Shown one piece after another: positions 1 to 11,756 of a DNA stretch of 64,000 bases. The translations under genes and the position numbers were made by a program. This stretch comes from Hysterangium stoloniferum (taxonomy: Eukaryota > Basidiomycota > Agaricomycetes > Hysterangiales > Hysterangiaceae). Position 1 is the stretch's first letter. Every line of letters begins with the position of its first letter. The notes under the pieces are model-generated. The model was not told the origin of the DNA, searched no databases, and saw only the letters and a program-made list of their open reading frames with translations. The DNA is taken from contig WHVD01000001.1 of NCBI GenBank assembly GCA_015178975.1, forward strand, positions 744,001 to 808,000. Reading direction: 5' to 3'.

Positions 1-2
1 TC

Positions 3-779
3 CTCATCCGTTTCACTTGCCTTGCACTGCCACTTCAAGGTTATCGGTTTGTGCATTGCCCGGGTGATCATAAACGCCTTATATTACATTGCCAAGCCGA
101 GATGGCAGGTGGCCCATTCATTCAAGATGAGAAAGGAAAGCTCATTCCTTGCATGGTCACCAGCAAATCATGGTGGAAAACTCCACTAAAGGCGGCTGCA
201 TGGATGCTTGTTCATCACAAATGGATCACAGTTGTCAGAGCAGAAGCTGCTACCAAATTGACCTCACACCTTCTACCAGACTACAATACTGATATTACAT
301 GTTTTGAAGATCATTCCAGAGATATCCCTGGAATAGAGTTCCTATATACAGAGCTGGATTCATTGGTCATCGGTCAAAAAAATCCTCATGTAGAACTTCT
401 ATTGTCAAGGGTTCTTATTGCACTTGATGGTGAAAGGTATGCACTCTTTCATGATCTATTCATCCTTGTAATGTTTGCAGCAACTATTGATGATGATGTT
501 TTGTGCAGCGCTTTAGGCCCTTTGAGCCACCAGAAACAGTTTTACTATGTGTGCGAATTGTCCATGGTTTTGAAGGACTTTCCAGATTACCTCATCGCAT
601 CGGTTACTTATCTGTTTGATGATGGTGGTTTTCACTTATTCCATGACCCTGGGAATCATAAACGGGTCATTTTACTGGTACCAGTTGAGATAGGAAGCCG
701 ACCATACATTCAAGATGATTGTGGAAAATTTGTCGAGTTTCCCTATATGATGGAACCCCCTCCAACATATAATTGTTAG
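3..779 (+). CDS. Unknown protein, 5' end outside window
   Basis: The frame is open from base 3 to the stop at 777-779 and has no in-frame ATG near its beginning, so this is probably the 3' part of a gene that starts to the left. I do not recognise the family. An internal repeat is visible: a segment near the beginning (CPGDHKRLILHCQAEM, then GPFIQDEKGK) recurs near the C-terminus (DPGNHKRVILLVPVEI, then PYIQDDCGK), so two related units flank a spacer of about 170 residues rich in leucine and acidic residues. No signal peptide or membrane segment can be judged without the start. A decayed gene or a non-coding open frame is possible, but the repeated motif argues for real coding sequence. Confidence 0.45.
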   Translation, partial: LIRFTCLALPLQGYRFVHCPGDHKRLILHCQAEMAGGPFIQDEKGKLIPCMVTSKSWWKTPLKAAAWMLVHHKWITVVRAEAATKLTSHLLPDYNTDITCFEDHSRDIPGIEFLYTELDSLVIGQKNPHVELLLSRVLIALDGERYALFHDLFILVMFAATIDDDVLCSALGPLSHQKQFYYVCELSMVLKDFPDYLIASVTYLFDDGGFHLFHDPGNHKRVILLVPVEIGSRPYIQDDCGKFVEFPYMMEPPPTYNC

Positions 780-3433
780 ATCTTACAGCTAAGACTGTAG
801 CGACATGTCTGGGAACCAAAAAGATTTTAAATGGCATGATAGAACCAGATAGTCGACGTTTCAATGTGTCTAATAGAATCTAAAACATCTACTGTGGTCA
901 AAGGCTTTGGTTTAGGCTTAGGGCATCTAATTACATAACATGTCCAAGTTTTGTATGATCTGAGTGTAGCCTCTACATGAAATATGAGTGAATTTTTCAT
1001 GTACAGGGATCAAATAGTCTTCCTTACTATTGAAATCACTAGGTGCCCCCACGGGATGATCACTTTCGCTGAATCGACCCGCTTAAGAACCTGTGGCAGC
1101 GTGATTATGCTGTGGTAGATCTTTAAAAAATGATTTAGTAAGATCTTGGGTGGTTTGATTATAGTGAGTATTTACCCCTCCAGATGCCTCATAATATTCC
1201 GAAGTAATAGACCTTCCCATTGCTGAATATACCAGAAAGAGTATGTTAGGGTGAATTCACGGAACTCTCTGACTACATTGTGTCTGATTGCACAAGCATC
1301 TAAAGGAATGGCAGCATCACCATCTGCAGCCTTAATGTGATTGACAATCCCTTCAAGACAAAATGTTCAATTTCCGTATCATTTGGAACTAGAATTAGAG
1401 AAAGAGGTTTTTCCAATAGTGCCGATGCATGCCCCACAGGCTGCAGAGCAGTGCGAGCCACCCTCGCATAATAAAATTTTGACCTGGTGGTCAATAACTA
1501 CTTACCTTACATATGTATGTAATGTTTTTTTCTTTGTCCCCCATACATGAAAGTTGATGTATGAAAAATAGGGGGAAAACGGGAAGGAAAAGAAAAGAAA
1601 AGAAGCTGATGAACGATTGCGATGTGTTGTTACCAAGTCGCTACGTGGTGTCCTGATGCTTTTTGGGTATCTTACCGGTTTTAATGTCCTAATTGCTTGT
1701 GTAAAACACTGGAATATATCGATACAAAAGGCGCAATTATTTCTCCTAATAGAAATCAATCCCCCCCCCTTAAGAACAGCCGTTCTCAGCTCCCTTTCTC
1801 GTCCTTTTACAAGGAACTTTTGGACCATGAGGATATATCATTAATTTGTGTCTGTAATTTATTTTAACGTCAGTCTGCTGCGGGTGGTTGCCATCCCACT
1901 TCCTGGAAGTATGTTAGGTCTTGTCTTCCGTCTAACCAGCAACCTTCCCATTTCAGGCGTCTCAGAAGTAAGAAAATTCCCCATATAAAAGACTTCACAT
2001 CCGCAAACCATCTCACTACCTACTGCAAATTTGCCTGCACAAACCTTGTAAACAATATCGCCTTTCACTGTGCATTTTTGACCACCAGACCATTTTTTTC
2101 ATTTTTACACTGTTCGAATAGACATACTCAAACGCGCGCTCCAACTTCCCAATGACTGCTGCAACCAGTGTCCTTTCAGAAGATGGAATCTCGGACGCAA
2201 ATAAACGAAGTGCAACATTCTGTTAGGGACCCTGCTTGACCAGTAAGAAAAGGATTAAATTATCATTCAGGATGGAACGTTTCTTTGGACATTAGCACCC
2301 GACCAATAAATATTTTCATATTTATGATCCCAAACTATCTCACCAAGTTGACAAAAAATGTCATCATGTCATTTTATGGAGTACATTGTTTTGGAGTCCC
2401 ACTGGCAAGCTGGTATATCATGTTTCTACTAAGGATCAGCATAATCTACAAGCTCACTCAATAAACCCCTCAATCAGGAAAATTATTTCAGCGAGTCGTA
2501 ACATGGAATGACATCCAAAATGTCTTAATGAGAGAAAAGAAAAGACATGTATGAAACTCCATTAGTCTGAAGGCATGGGTCACAGCGAAGCAATTGAATG
2601 GATGGATAGTGCTTGGAAGGGTATTGTGTTATTACTGGTATGGAGATGATGGTAAGTGCGCGCATTAGCATGTACAGGTATATATAAAGGAATAGTAGAG
2701 AAAGAAGCGCACATCAGAGAAATATTAATGCAACCGGTTCACTAAGCAACTTGTGGGGCTAGCCTACAAAAAGAGCTTCCAAACTTGCAAAACTAAAATG
2801 ACCACCTAATGTCTTCATTGAACAGCAGTGGGGAATTGAAACCACAGTGGGCTTCTGATTGCTCTGTTTGGAGTTTATGCTTATCATTAGCATTGCTTCT
2901 ACACCCTTCATCTGAAAAAGCAGTAACTCCAAGAGGCTGAAGTTATCAGTAGGAGTAATATCACCAGACAGAAGGAAAGTCTCTCTCTCTCTCTCCCCAA
3001 CCTGTCATCTCCTTTGGTCAGCCAAATCTATAGCGGTGGATCCTTGATCTCGAGACCATAGAAATACTTGCAGATCAGAAAGACAAAGACATAGAAAACA
3101 GAAAGAGTCATCCCAAGACATCCTCTAACGATTTCCGGAAACAGTATACTATGTATCTCCAACTAGAGACGAGACGCACTTATCGCCGAAATATATTCTC
3201 CAAGTCTCTCTTACACAACTCAGGGCAAAATCTCACCCACCCATAAATAGGTCTCTTTTCTTTCAATACCATAAGAATTGGATTAACGTAGTAATGTTAC
3301 GATCGACGGTAAGCATTTTGTAGAAAGGTAATAACAGTGACGGCAGGCGAAAGAATAAGCATAAAGGTAACACCCATCTAGCAGTTCATAAGCAAAGCAC
3401 ACCCACGATTCGATGCAGATCAATTTATCAATC
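780..3433. other. Gene-poor stretch, nothing recognised
   Basis: About 2.6 kb of AT-rich sequence. Open frames on both strands are short (75 codons or so, one of 108) and none resembles a known domain. A short CT dinucleotide run lies near 2981-2995. No RNA gene or intact transposon was seen. Confidence 0.4.
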
Positions 3434-5951
3434 CTAGCATTCTATCTCCTCCTCCTCACCTTTCACGGGATTCAGGTGTTCATACTCTTTCAGCTTATCA
3501 AAGACGTTGTCGTTCATATAGATGTCCCGCTCTCCAGGAATAGTCGATGATCTGTGGCAGGCCACAGCGTGCTTCCACCTTGAGGAAACAAATGTGAAAA
3601 TGTCAAAGCTCGGAGATTATGCAGAGAAATTATAATATAAACCAGTAAAGTTCTTTGATCTGTCGAACTCTCAACAAGGCGAATACCATAACAGGGCGGT
3701 ACTTCATACCTTCAGTTCACAATTTTTCACTCCCTCCATGGGTGTCCATTCACCGCAACGGTGGCACTTGCCTTGCATCATCTCTTCCCGCTCTCCTTTA
3801 CGAATCTGGGATGGTCGCCTTCTCATTACGAGAAACTCGATAGGGGGAGAAAAGGGTAGTCCAGTATAACAAGATATACCTTTATATTTTGGATGAGCAA
3901 GATCTGTATGTGAGAATGACAAGAACGGTACCATGAAAATAGTGCATGTGGTAGCTACATGAGAATGTCATTGAGCGTGATATATGGCAGAAAATTTGAG
4001 GACTCTGAGTAAGAAGATCAATTGAGTTACTACCTTAAAATCTTCTATGACGACAGTCACTTACAACTTATATGCAGAGAATTTCATCGACAACCACTCT
4101 GTCCGGCCCTCACCGCCGCGCTCTTCTGACTCAAAGCAAATAGGGCATACACCTTCCTTTGTCCGTCCAATGCCCTTGGTAAATCTTGGAGTGTACAAAT
4201 CGTAAGCATTGCGAGGCTGGTTGACCCGTCCAGAACGGGGCGGACGCAGCGTGCTCGTGCTACAAGTCCAGGATCAGTCAGTGCCAGTAAAAGCAAATCA
4301 AGAGAAAGTCGATTCCGTACTCCAAAAGAACGGACGTATCAGAATCATCAGGATAGTAATGCGAAATAATTGGGAATTGCCTATATAGACGGGGAAAATC
4401 GGGATGGATTGGGATTTGCGGCGGGAAGGTCCGCTGCGGCAGCTTAAGCTCTGGGGGAGACTCTCGAGCTTTGCTCATATCTGGCCATGAGAAGACTTCA
4501 CACAACGGTGTTGGACTTGACTGGCAGGTTGATGAACTACTCTCAGGAAGCGAATGTGTCGGGGTAAATGCAGATTGTCTAGCTTCCAAAGTGCATTCGC
4601 TATTTCCTTCTACTATATCTGGCGAATACGTTCTCATTTTCGTCTTCTTGCGGGGTATGTTTGAGAACTGATCAGTGCTTGAATCTTTCACTTCCGTACT
4701 ATTACCTGCATCAATAAGGTCGATCCGTCTTTTCTTGCTAGAGGATTTCGGGGGTACGCGTAGCTTCAACTGGACCGTGGTGGTTGCAGCCCTCGCTGTA
4801 GAGCGAGTGTTCATTCTATGTTTACGGTCTTCTTGGTCAACTACGTTAAGCAGTCGCGGAATATGTGGCGACGGTGAACAACTGCGGCTGCATTCTGACA
4901 GAGGCGAAGCATTGAAAAGACGCATGAAGAGACTATCTGACGAGTATGTCTCCTCGCCCACCGGACTGGATTTGCAATTGTCAATACCAGAGGCAGAGTT
5001 AGGATCTTGGGGATCACATAAGTCAAGCGCGAGAGTCTGCGCTGTAAAAGGAGAAGCCAAGGTCATCTGTGATGAGCGTGCAGCTTCGGGAGTGTGTTTG
5101 AAACAAGGACTACGACGGAGTCGGTCGATAAACGGGGTATCACGCTCCACGAGTATGCGGGGGAATGATTGCTGGGCTTGTCGGGTAGTGCTAGAAACAG
5201 TATCAGCTGTGGAGTCGGCTAAATAGGTCATAGCGGTAAAATCAGCGGAACGTGATACAGGTGTAGGGTCGGCGGAGTATGGTGCTTGAATTGATGCTGA
5301 ATTAATCTCCTGACGTCCGTACTGTGGAGTGACGTCCCCAAGGGAACGCCTGACTACAGGAGACTCAGACATGTCGGGATATGTTAAACCAAAGACATCA
5401 GCGGTTCCGATAGGGGACGATGGGTATAACGCAAGCGATGGACTTTGTGCAAAGACATCGCCAGAATTCAGGCGACATAAGGGGGAAATAAGCGGAGGTA
5501 GTGAGTGATGCAAACTTGGAGTCTTGAAATTATGGTATTGAGTGCGGGATGACGGCGTGGATGGAGACTTAGTCATAGCATACGGGCTATCGAGAGAAGA
5601 GGCAGTGATGACAGCAATAGGTTGAAATTGGGCGGAGCTGGTGGACTTCAGGCAACTGTATGATTTTTGAGGTGAACGACATCCCTCAAAGGATGAAGCT
5701 GAAGAATATGTGAGCTCAGAACATTGAGAATAGTCCAGGAATGGATTATCGTAAGCATCAAGAAAGCTGCAGATGTCAGTCGAGGGTGTCGGTGATGAGA
5801 GCAATATCAAATCCATCGTAGATGAGCAAGTATCCGAATTAGCTTTGGAGCAATCACCGGGAGACATATGAGATATGGAAGGAAGCATGATTTTGAGGTC
5901 TGAGGAAGATGGCGGGAGTAGGTGAAAAGCAAGCGAGTGACGAAACGTCAC
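3434..5951 (-). CDS. Rua1 C-terminal domain transcriptional regulator
   Basis: Six exons by eye: 5951-4321, 4259-4065, 3954-3932, 3879-3710, 3659-3643 and 3578-3434, giving 726 residues with the frame kept at every junction. Residues 1 to about 540 are low-complexity, rich in Ser, Thr and Pro, with many SP/TP sites and one basic patch (SSSKKRRID) that could be a nuclear signal. The last 185 residues match the fungal Rua1 C-terminal domain (formerly DUF4451): LRPPRSGRVNQPRNAYDLY, a CPIC pair followed by YHMHYFHGISCYTG, then CHRCGEW and WWKHAVACH. These Cys/His sets look like two zinc-binding sites. In Ustilago maydis Rua1 controls ustilagic acid synthesis; the target here is unknown. A second Met lies at about residue 22. 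The gene is divergent from SUS1. Confidence 0.85.
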
Positions 5952-6319
5952 GGTGTTGCGATGTTCAAATTTTTTGCACGTGCGACCGCATTGAGATAGA
6001 AGTACAGTCTCCCGAGATCTTTTGATTTTTGGATCACTATATTTGAATCATATCTATTTATTTTATTAAACCCATCATTTAGACCAATGAGAAAGTTGAG
6101 GGAACTTGAATATACCACGAGAACTAAGTTCAACAGTAACATAAAAATATAATAAAAAATATATCAGAAAACATAGCAAAAAGGTTGAATCTCAAAAATA
6201 GAATTCAATCTCAGACAGGGAATCGCGGGATCAATCCATCGTTCTGCACTGCAGAGACCTTCTAGCTGACCATTACTGGCCGCTGGGGATCAGATTCCAG
6301 GCCGCTGAAGGCTCGTACC
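5952..6319. promoter_or_regulatory. Shared upstream region of Rua1-like gene and SUS1
   Basis: This 368-bp gap separates two divergent start codons, so it should hold both promoters. It is AT-rich in the middle (about 6040-6180). I see no certain TATA box or named binding site. Confidence 0.4.
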
Positions 6320-6804
6320 ATGTCCAGCTCCCAGACTGTCGAGCAAGGACTGTACCGGGAGGTTCACAGGCGGCTGGTGCAGACAGGAGAATGGGACAGG
6401 TAAGTTACCGCTGGCTATTTCAAAATGTGGATTAATTATGTCTTTGAATTTTTATAGGATCCTTGGGGTTCTGGCCCAGAAATTGAACGAAACGGGATGG
6501 ATGGATGATATGCGGCACCGTGGAAAGGGTTAGGGCGGATTATTGAATGTGATTTGACGTATTAACTGTATATCGCGGTTCAGAAGCAGCTCGCAACCTG
6601 GAATCTCCAAAATTTCGCACAATTTTGGAGCAGGTAGAGCCGCAAGCACAATGTATGATTTAATGTCGATATACATGTGTATTATTCCTAACTTTCTTGG
6701 AAACCTTTTGGTTTCATCGATTAACAGCATCGATACCTTTACCTGTTAAGCAGGAAGTCATGGTTCTTATCACACAATTTTTGGAAAAGGAGTTTGAGTC
6801 TTAA
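6320..6804 (+). CDS. SUS1: Sus1/ENY2-type transcription and mRNA export factor
   Basis: Four exons (6320-6399, 6458-6528, 6584-6652, 6728-6804) give 98 residues, the usual size for Sus1/ENY2. The order of motifs fits the family: YREVHRRLVQTGEWDRILGV, then LNETGWMDDMRHRGKE, then a C-terminal helix ending KQEVMVLITQFLEKEFES. Family knowledge: Sus1 is a small all-helical adaptor in the SAGA deubiquitinase module and in TREX-2 at the nuclear pore, coupling transcription to mRNA export. The frame is kept at all three junctions (donors GTAAGT, GTTAGG, GTATGA). The gene is too finely split to give one long open frame. It converges on the p24 gene. Confidence 0.92.
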
Positions 6805-7205
6805 GTCGTTTATTCGGTACGTTTCGCCTGAGATGACCTGGTTTGCTATGGAATATCATTAAGTGATGTATTCATTCATTACAGCATTTCCGGCTTCATA
6901 TATATATATATTGACACATCAACCCATATATGCGTATCCAACACATCACTCTGCCGCTTTGCCGGACACATTCTCACAGATCTTTCGCTATTACTATCTA
7001 GGATTGTGACTCTCGACTGTCAATGTCTCCAGCCTGGGGTTTATACCCTCCCTGCTCTAATTAAGGTGCTGGTGGTAACCTGGCATGTGAATATAACCAA
7101 AGGATAAGAGAAGGTCATATTTTAAGATGGAGTGCTGAAGTCCTGCGCAGTACAGCGGTATAATTTACGGACCTCAACGCAAATAAAATTATGAACAAAT
7201 CATAA
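6805..7205. other. Convergent intergenic region
   Basis: The 401 bp between the stops of SUS1 and the p24 gene should contain both 3' ends. It includes a short TA-dinucleotide run near 6899-6911. No gene was seen. Confidence 0.4.
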
Positions 7206-8140
7206 TCACACTTTATAACGACGTCCGGTTCTTGTAAAGAATGTCTGTAATACATAAACCTGAAATCTAATGGGAAATTCAGTGCGACGTTCATTCATAC
7301 ACACAGCGAAGGGACTCACACTGCCATCCCAATTATTACGAGTGTTTCCAAAACGCCGTACCAGAAGAGTCGCCTGTCAATTTGCACGTAAAATACCATC
7401 TCACAGGGGAAAAAAAGTTGACACGAACGATTGTGTCGATTCAACGATCGAAAACCCTCTGCGTTCTCGGGTATGGAAGCTAGGGTGGCATTATAGTCTG
7501 ACTGAACGGTTTTGCAACTCCACTCACTGTTTTTGCGTTCTCCGGATGTTTTGTAACATACCACTTAGCTTGTATATACTCTCCTCCAATGCGCTGGTCT
7601 GCTCTGCAATTTGACCGGGCTTAGCAGAAGGCTCTCGCCGCGGCTCGCTTTCCACCATAATGTCGATGTCGATTAACTTCCCGGTCAAAGTGGACATGTC
7701 GTTCTCAAAGCAGAAGGCGTATTCTCCAACCGTATTGGCTGTAAATACAAAGTCGCCTTGACGCTCACGCAACCCATCCAGGAGGACTTTTTCCTGAGGA
7801 TCCTTGACCTCAAAGTCAATATCAAACGACCCTCCTGATTGAACCTGACGAAAAACGACTCCATACGGCATTTAATTGCAATATAAGGATACATACTGCA
7901 AAATAAAACTGAAAAATAGATGTTAGGATGTGTTCAATGGCGAGAAAATGGCTTTAAACTACGCACGCCAATCTTTTCACCCGATTTGTCTACTTCCGCG
8001 TAAAAACACAACCTCTCATTCGCCGCAATGACAGTCGTAAGTGCAGATCCCCATGTTAAAGTCGCTAAACTGAGTAAGAAGGCTGTAAGGGCCAACCTCG
8101 AAGCCAATGGCTTCATCGGAGAACAGGGGTGTGTGGACAC
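7206..8140 (-). CDS. p24 family (emp24/gp25L) cargo receptor
   Basis: Six exons (8140-7967, 7908-7897, 7844-7528, 7479-7429, 7373-7322, 7259-7206) give 219 residues, typical for p24 proteins. The second exon is a 12-nt micro-exon coding FYFA. An N-terminal hydrophobic signal peptide (LALTAFLLSLATLTW) is followed by the GOLD domain (ANERLCFYAEVDKSGEKIG, GGSFDIDFEVKDP, GEYAFCFEN), a coiled segment (TSALEESIYKLSGMLQNI) and a C-terminal membrane span (LFWYGVLETLVIIGMAVYVL). The tail QTFFTRTGRRYKV carries the FF motif that p24 proteins use for COPII binding. p24 proteins cycle between ER and Golgi and help package secretory and GPI-anchored cargo. It is probably one of the yeast Erp-type members; the subfamily is not certain. 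Confidence 0.92.
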
Positions 8141-8703
8141 GTGTTGAGGTGTTCGGCGAACTTACGTCAGCACCCAAGCCTTTGTCTTACCTTTGTGGTT
8201 CAAATTCCAAGAAATTATTCATATCTTTGGGATCCTATAGCTGTAAAAGTTCAGCGGTCCTTTTTAAGACCCTAATTACAGGAATTGATATCTGCCATGA
8301 CGCTTCCCCAACCCCCCCCTTTTTTTTCTTTTTAGGTGGATACACTAATCTCAAGAATTGATGTACTAACAGAATCCTGGCAAATGTGGATACACCTCAT
8401 GTTTACTCCCTTTACATCCGTATGCTTATATATCGGACCGGATTCATGTTCCTGTATGCAAATCTGATTTATTGTTCTATGGATATCTTCCGCCAGTCTA
8501 GAATATTTCTTGGGAAACTTGACAAGTCAATTGCAAAGCCCTCCCTTGTTTTACCAAGTCATAGGGATCCTATATTGCCACGGCGCCTGTCCGCTCAATC
8601 AGCGATCATTTTGAAGGGAACAAGAATTGTACAACAGATGTCTCCAGAAAACATATCCAGCAGGTAACAGCAAGGACAACGCATATGCCAGCTATATAGT
8701 GCT

Positions 8704-9790
8704 TTACGCAGAAACGGACCAACTCAATGTTTGTCGCCACTGAAGCATTAGTAAACATTTATACTGGGACTGGACATCATCAGCCACTGATTCTTCCCTC
8801 TCAAGTTCAAGATTGACCCCCACGGGTTTTCCTGTGAGAGCTTTTTCTTTCCTATTGGCCTGCATCTCCCGGCCTCGCACCGCGACCGGCACATGTCCGC
8901 GGGACGTTCAAGTTGCACGGCTATGGACGGTTCTGTTTCGCCATCCCGCCGTCGAGTAAAACCTATTTGTTTACTTTGCCATCTCGTTTTCTCTGCGTGG
9001 GGTTCCCCGTGTTCTGTGATAGGCGGCTTGAATCCATGTGAGTTTTTGTGGCTAGTGCGACTTAGTTGTCTGCTTACCAGGCTTACAGTGGCACTCAACG
9101 CGGAGCCAGCGAATCGACCCTTGTTCTCCAGTGCTGTTAGCCTTGACAACGTTGAACAACGGCGATACGACTCACAATAGCGTTCGCTATAAAACCATAC
9201 TTAGGACCAACTGATGGCAAGTTAACCCAATTTCTCGTCCATGCAGCTACTAATTTGTCAAGCACGCGAAACGAACCCGGTGTCAGTTTGTATTTCTGCT
9301 GGGGAGTGTTGTTAAACCTCCAATACACGATATCCTGGTTGGTGCCTATTGGAAGCGGAAAGAGATAGATGTATTGCGGTTTGTCCCCTGGCCATGCGGG
9401 TTGCGTCTCCACGGTTGCTTGCCCATTTTTCGCCAGTGTCGGAGCAACAACAGCCACATCTTTGTCTTTTATCTCCGAGTCTTCACAATCGATATTGCCC
9501 CCTGATAATGTTCCCATCACCAAAACTTGACTTGGTCGAAACTGTTTATCAACTCTGTAGACGACAGCAGGCCTGTACTTTCCGTCATTGCTTAATAGCG
9601 CAATTCGCTGTTCATGTTTTATAGAATGTTCTTCGGTGATCGACGCGCTGCTGAGCCTGGCTCGACTAATCGTTGCCTGTAGTGAGATCTTCATGCAACA
9701 TATATCGCCTTCTCGAAACGTGACTGATGTCGTTGTTGGATCGTGTGCACCCAATTCGGGCATTGTCGAGTAATTTGTGAAGTGTGTCAT
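8704..9790 (-). CDS. Unknown protein P, copy 1
   Basis: I do not recognise this family. The start is placed at 9790 (MTHFTNYSTMPELG) because copy 2 begins with the equivalent MTYLTNYPTMPDFG; the frame is open further upstream. The first exon runs to about 9190 and carries motifs shared by all copies: a GDICCMKISLQ block, TISRARLSSASIT, VLVMGTLSGGNID, and PAWPGDKPQYIYLFPLPI. After GFIANAI a GTGAGT donor is present in this copy and in copy 2. The following conserved part (LENKGRF, then ETEPSIAVQLERPAD, then ADDVQSQYKCLLMLQ) lies in other frames, so there is at least one intron whose junction I could not settle. No signal peptide or membrane span is obvious. It is divergent from Q1. Confidence 0.55.
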
Positions 9791-10106
9791 TAAAATGATA
9801 GTGTTAGATATGTGAGCCAGCTCGATTGTAAGATTAGTTGAGTTACAGAAGACCATAAGCTATCCATATATTTAATATGCAGCCCTCACAAATCCCAAGA
9901 TAGGTTGCCAATGAGTTGTCTCGAATGGATTAACAAAAGGTTTGACCCATCATTGCATATAAAATAAAGCCACCTGTCCTCATTAGGATAACAAGGGGAC
10001 TATCGGGCCACGAAAACAACAAGGGGTGTGTTATAAAATGAACGCTACTGATATTCAACTTTCCTTTACTGCTTTCCTCACAATTCTTCACAAATAGTCT
10101 TTGAAA
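9791..10106. promoter_or_regulatory. P1/Q1 divergent promoter
   Basis: The gap between the divergent starts of P1 and Q1 is conserved with 13109-13428 and, in its P-side half, with the region right of P3. Shared blocks include TAAAGCCACC-like sequence near 9965 and GGGCCACGAAAACAAC near 10006-10021. Conservation across copies suggests control elements retained with the pair. Confidence 0.45.
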
Positions 10107-11426
10107 ATGGCTGACGAACTTGAAGAACTTTATCCCAGCTTCACTTTTGTGCTGTTCTCGTTGAATCCTAAGGCTACTGTCGCACCTTTGAGAGATGAGG
10201 AGGCCATGGCTGCAACAGAAGGTATCACAAGGAAACAGTACGCGCTTTCGTATCCACGATAATTCATTCTAATCGCTTGTAGATATCTGGGCATGGTAAC
10301 ACAAGCCTCGTATCTCCCACATCCTGAGGGTGGGTTGCTCACTACATTGGGAGTACGGGTTGTGTCTCGAAAACATCCCAAATCACTACCTTTACCAAAG
10401 ATGAATGAGAACTCATTCATTCCCATATCTCCCGCCTCTCACCCTCTTGGGCGGCAGCCTGTCCAACCGAATGCAATTCTACCGTGGGATAGCTGCTTTT
10501 TTCACTGCCGCCCAGCAATCAACTTTGTGCCTACATCAGTGGATCGAGAAAATGCAAAATTCGTGTCCATAGCTGAAGAAGATGAAGATTATCTTGTAGA
10601 AACTATTGGTGCAGACATGGATGATCGTGAAGAGAGATGGAGAGCCGCTGTTCAGTCCGGAGAAGCTCCACAGATGCTGAAGCAATGTGGCACAGAATCT
10701 ATCAGCGCAGATTTTTTGACTACTTACAAGCAAGATATGGAGAATGGTGGGTATGATTCTGAAGACGATGAACAGGAGGAATCCATCTCTCTCGAGGAGC
10801 AGCTCCTGCTAAACCGTTTGGAGTATACACGGTTTAGTCATTTCGAGGCTATCGATATATCCTATAATCTCTCTGCATCTTCCGAAATAGGAGACCTAGA
10901 TGATCTTCTACTTCAACTTGACCAAATATCCCGGTACCGTACAATTCCGTCATGCTCGACGATTTATGTTCATGATAACCTCGCAGCATTATAGATGATT
11001 CGACGAATCGTGCAACGTCACGGCTGCAAGAAATTGCGAAATCCAAAGCACAAGATCTCCCTTGGGTCAAAGACGGTGAGTGATAGAAGTTGACTCTAAC
11101 TAGCTTGGACTAAGGGATGTACTCTGATAGCAAATGCGGCTCTTGGGGTTGACGATGATGCAGCATCAATCGGTGAGTTCCTAAAGTATTGTGACTTCGT
11201 CTCAACTCATTTAGCAGATAAACCGGTCATCTCCAACGAGAACACTAAGGGTGTACCTACCAATTTTAAAAAGGGCAGCTGGTCTGAACCATGGCGCTTC
11301 CGCAAACCACGCTTTATTCGCTCAACGTCCAAGTTCAAAGCCACAACGGTATCTCTTAAAATATCTTCCCTCATTTTTGGTTGTTTTGGTTCAGGCGTTT
11401 CCTTAACCGAAAAGGCAGTTATCTGA
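10107..11426 (+). CDS. Unknown protein Q, copy 1
   Basis: Five exons (10107-10237, 10283-10938, 10995-11075, 11131-11172, 11218-11426) give 372 residues with the frame kept throughout; copy 2 has exactly the same exon lengths. The family is not recognised. The N-terminus is MADELEELYPSFTFVLFSLN. A central region contains SPASHPLGRQPVQPNAILPW and CFFHCRPAINFVP. An acidic stretch follows (DDEQEESISLEEQLLLNRLE) and then SASSEIGDLDDLLLQLDQIS. The C-terminus is more basic (GSWSEPWRFRKPRFIRS) and ends in a short hydrophobic run (ISSLIFGCFGSG). The conserved exon architecture and protein similarity between copies argue that both are real genes. No catalytic motif was seen. Confidence 0.7.
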
Positions 11427-11756
11427 GCATATACCAATGTTCATTTGGTGCTCCTTTGAGTCTGATTGACCCTGCATGGATACCGTGTAGGTCCATACAC
11501 GTTCTTGTATCTACATCTCATCTCAAAATGTCCCAATAATAATTTAATAAAATCCCTATTTCATTTACACCGTTCAGATACACCAGATTAAATATATTGG
11601 TTTAATCACGCCGTTGCACGTTACAGCGGAGAGGGAAAACATACATAGCTTTATTGATTGTTGCATATTACATCCACCATCACTGTTAAGATAATATATA
11701 TATATTGTGTACGGCATATATATTAGGATATGGTAACGAACGATTAGTTATATCCT

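Noticed and set aside
4675-5226. Plus-strand open frame of 183 codons
   Set aside because: Antisense to the large exon of the Rua1-type gene, with no domain; the minus frame has a clear family match downstream.
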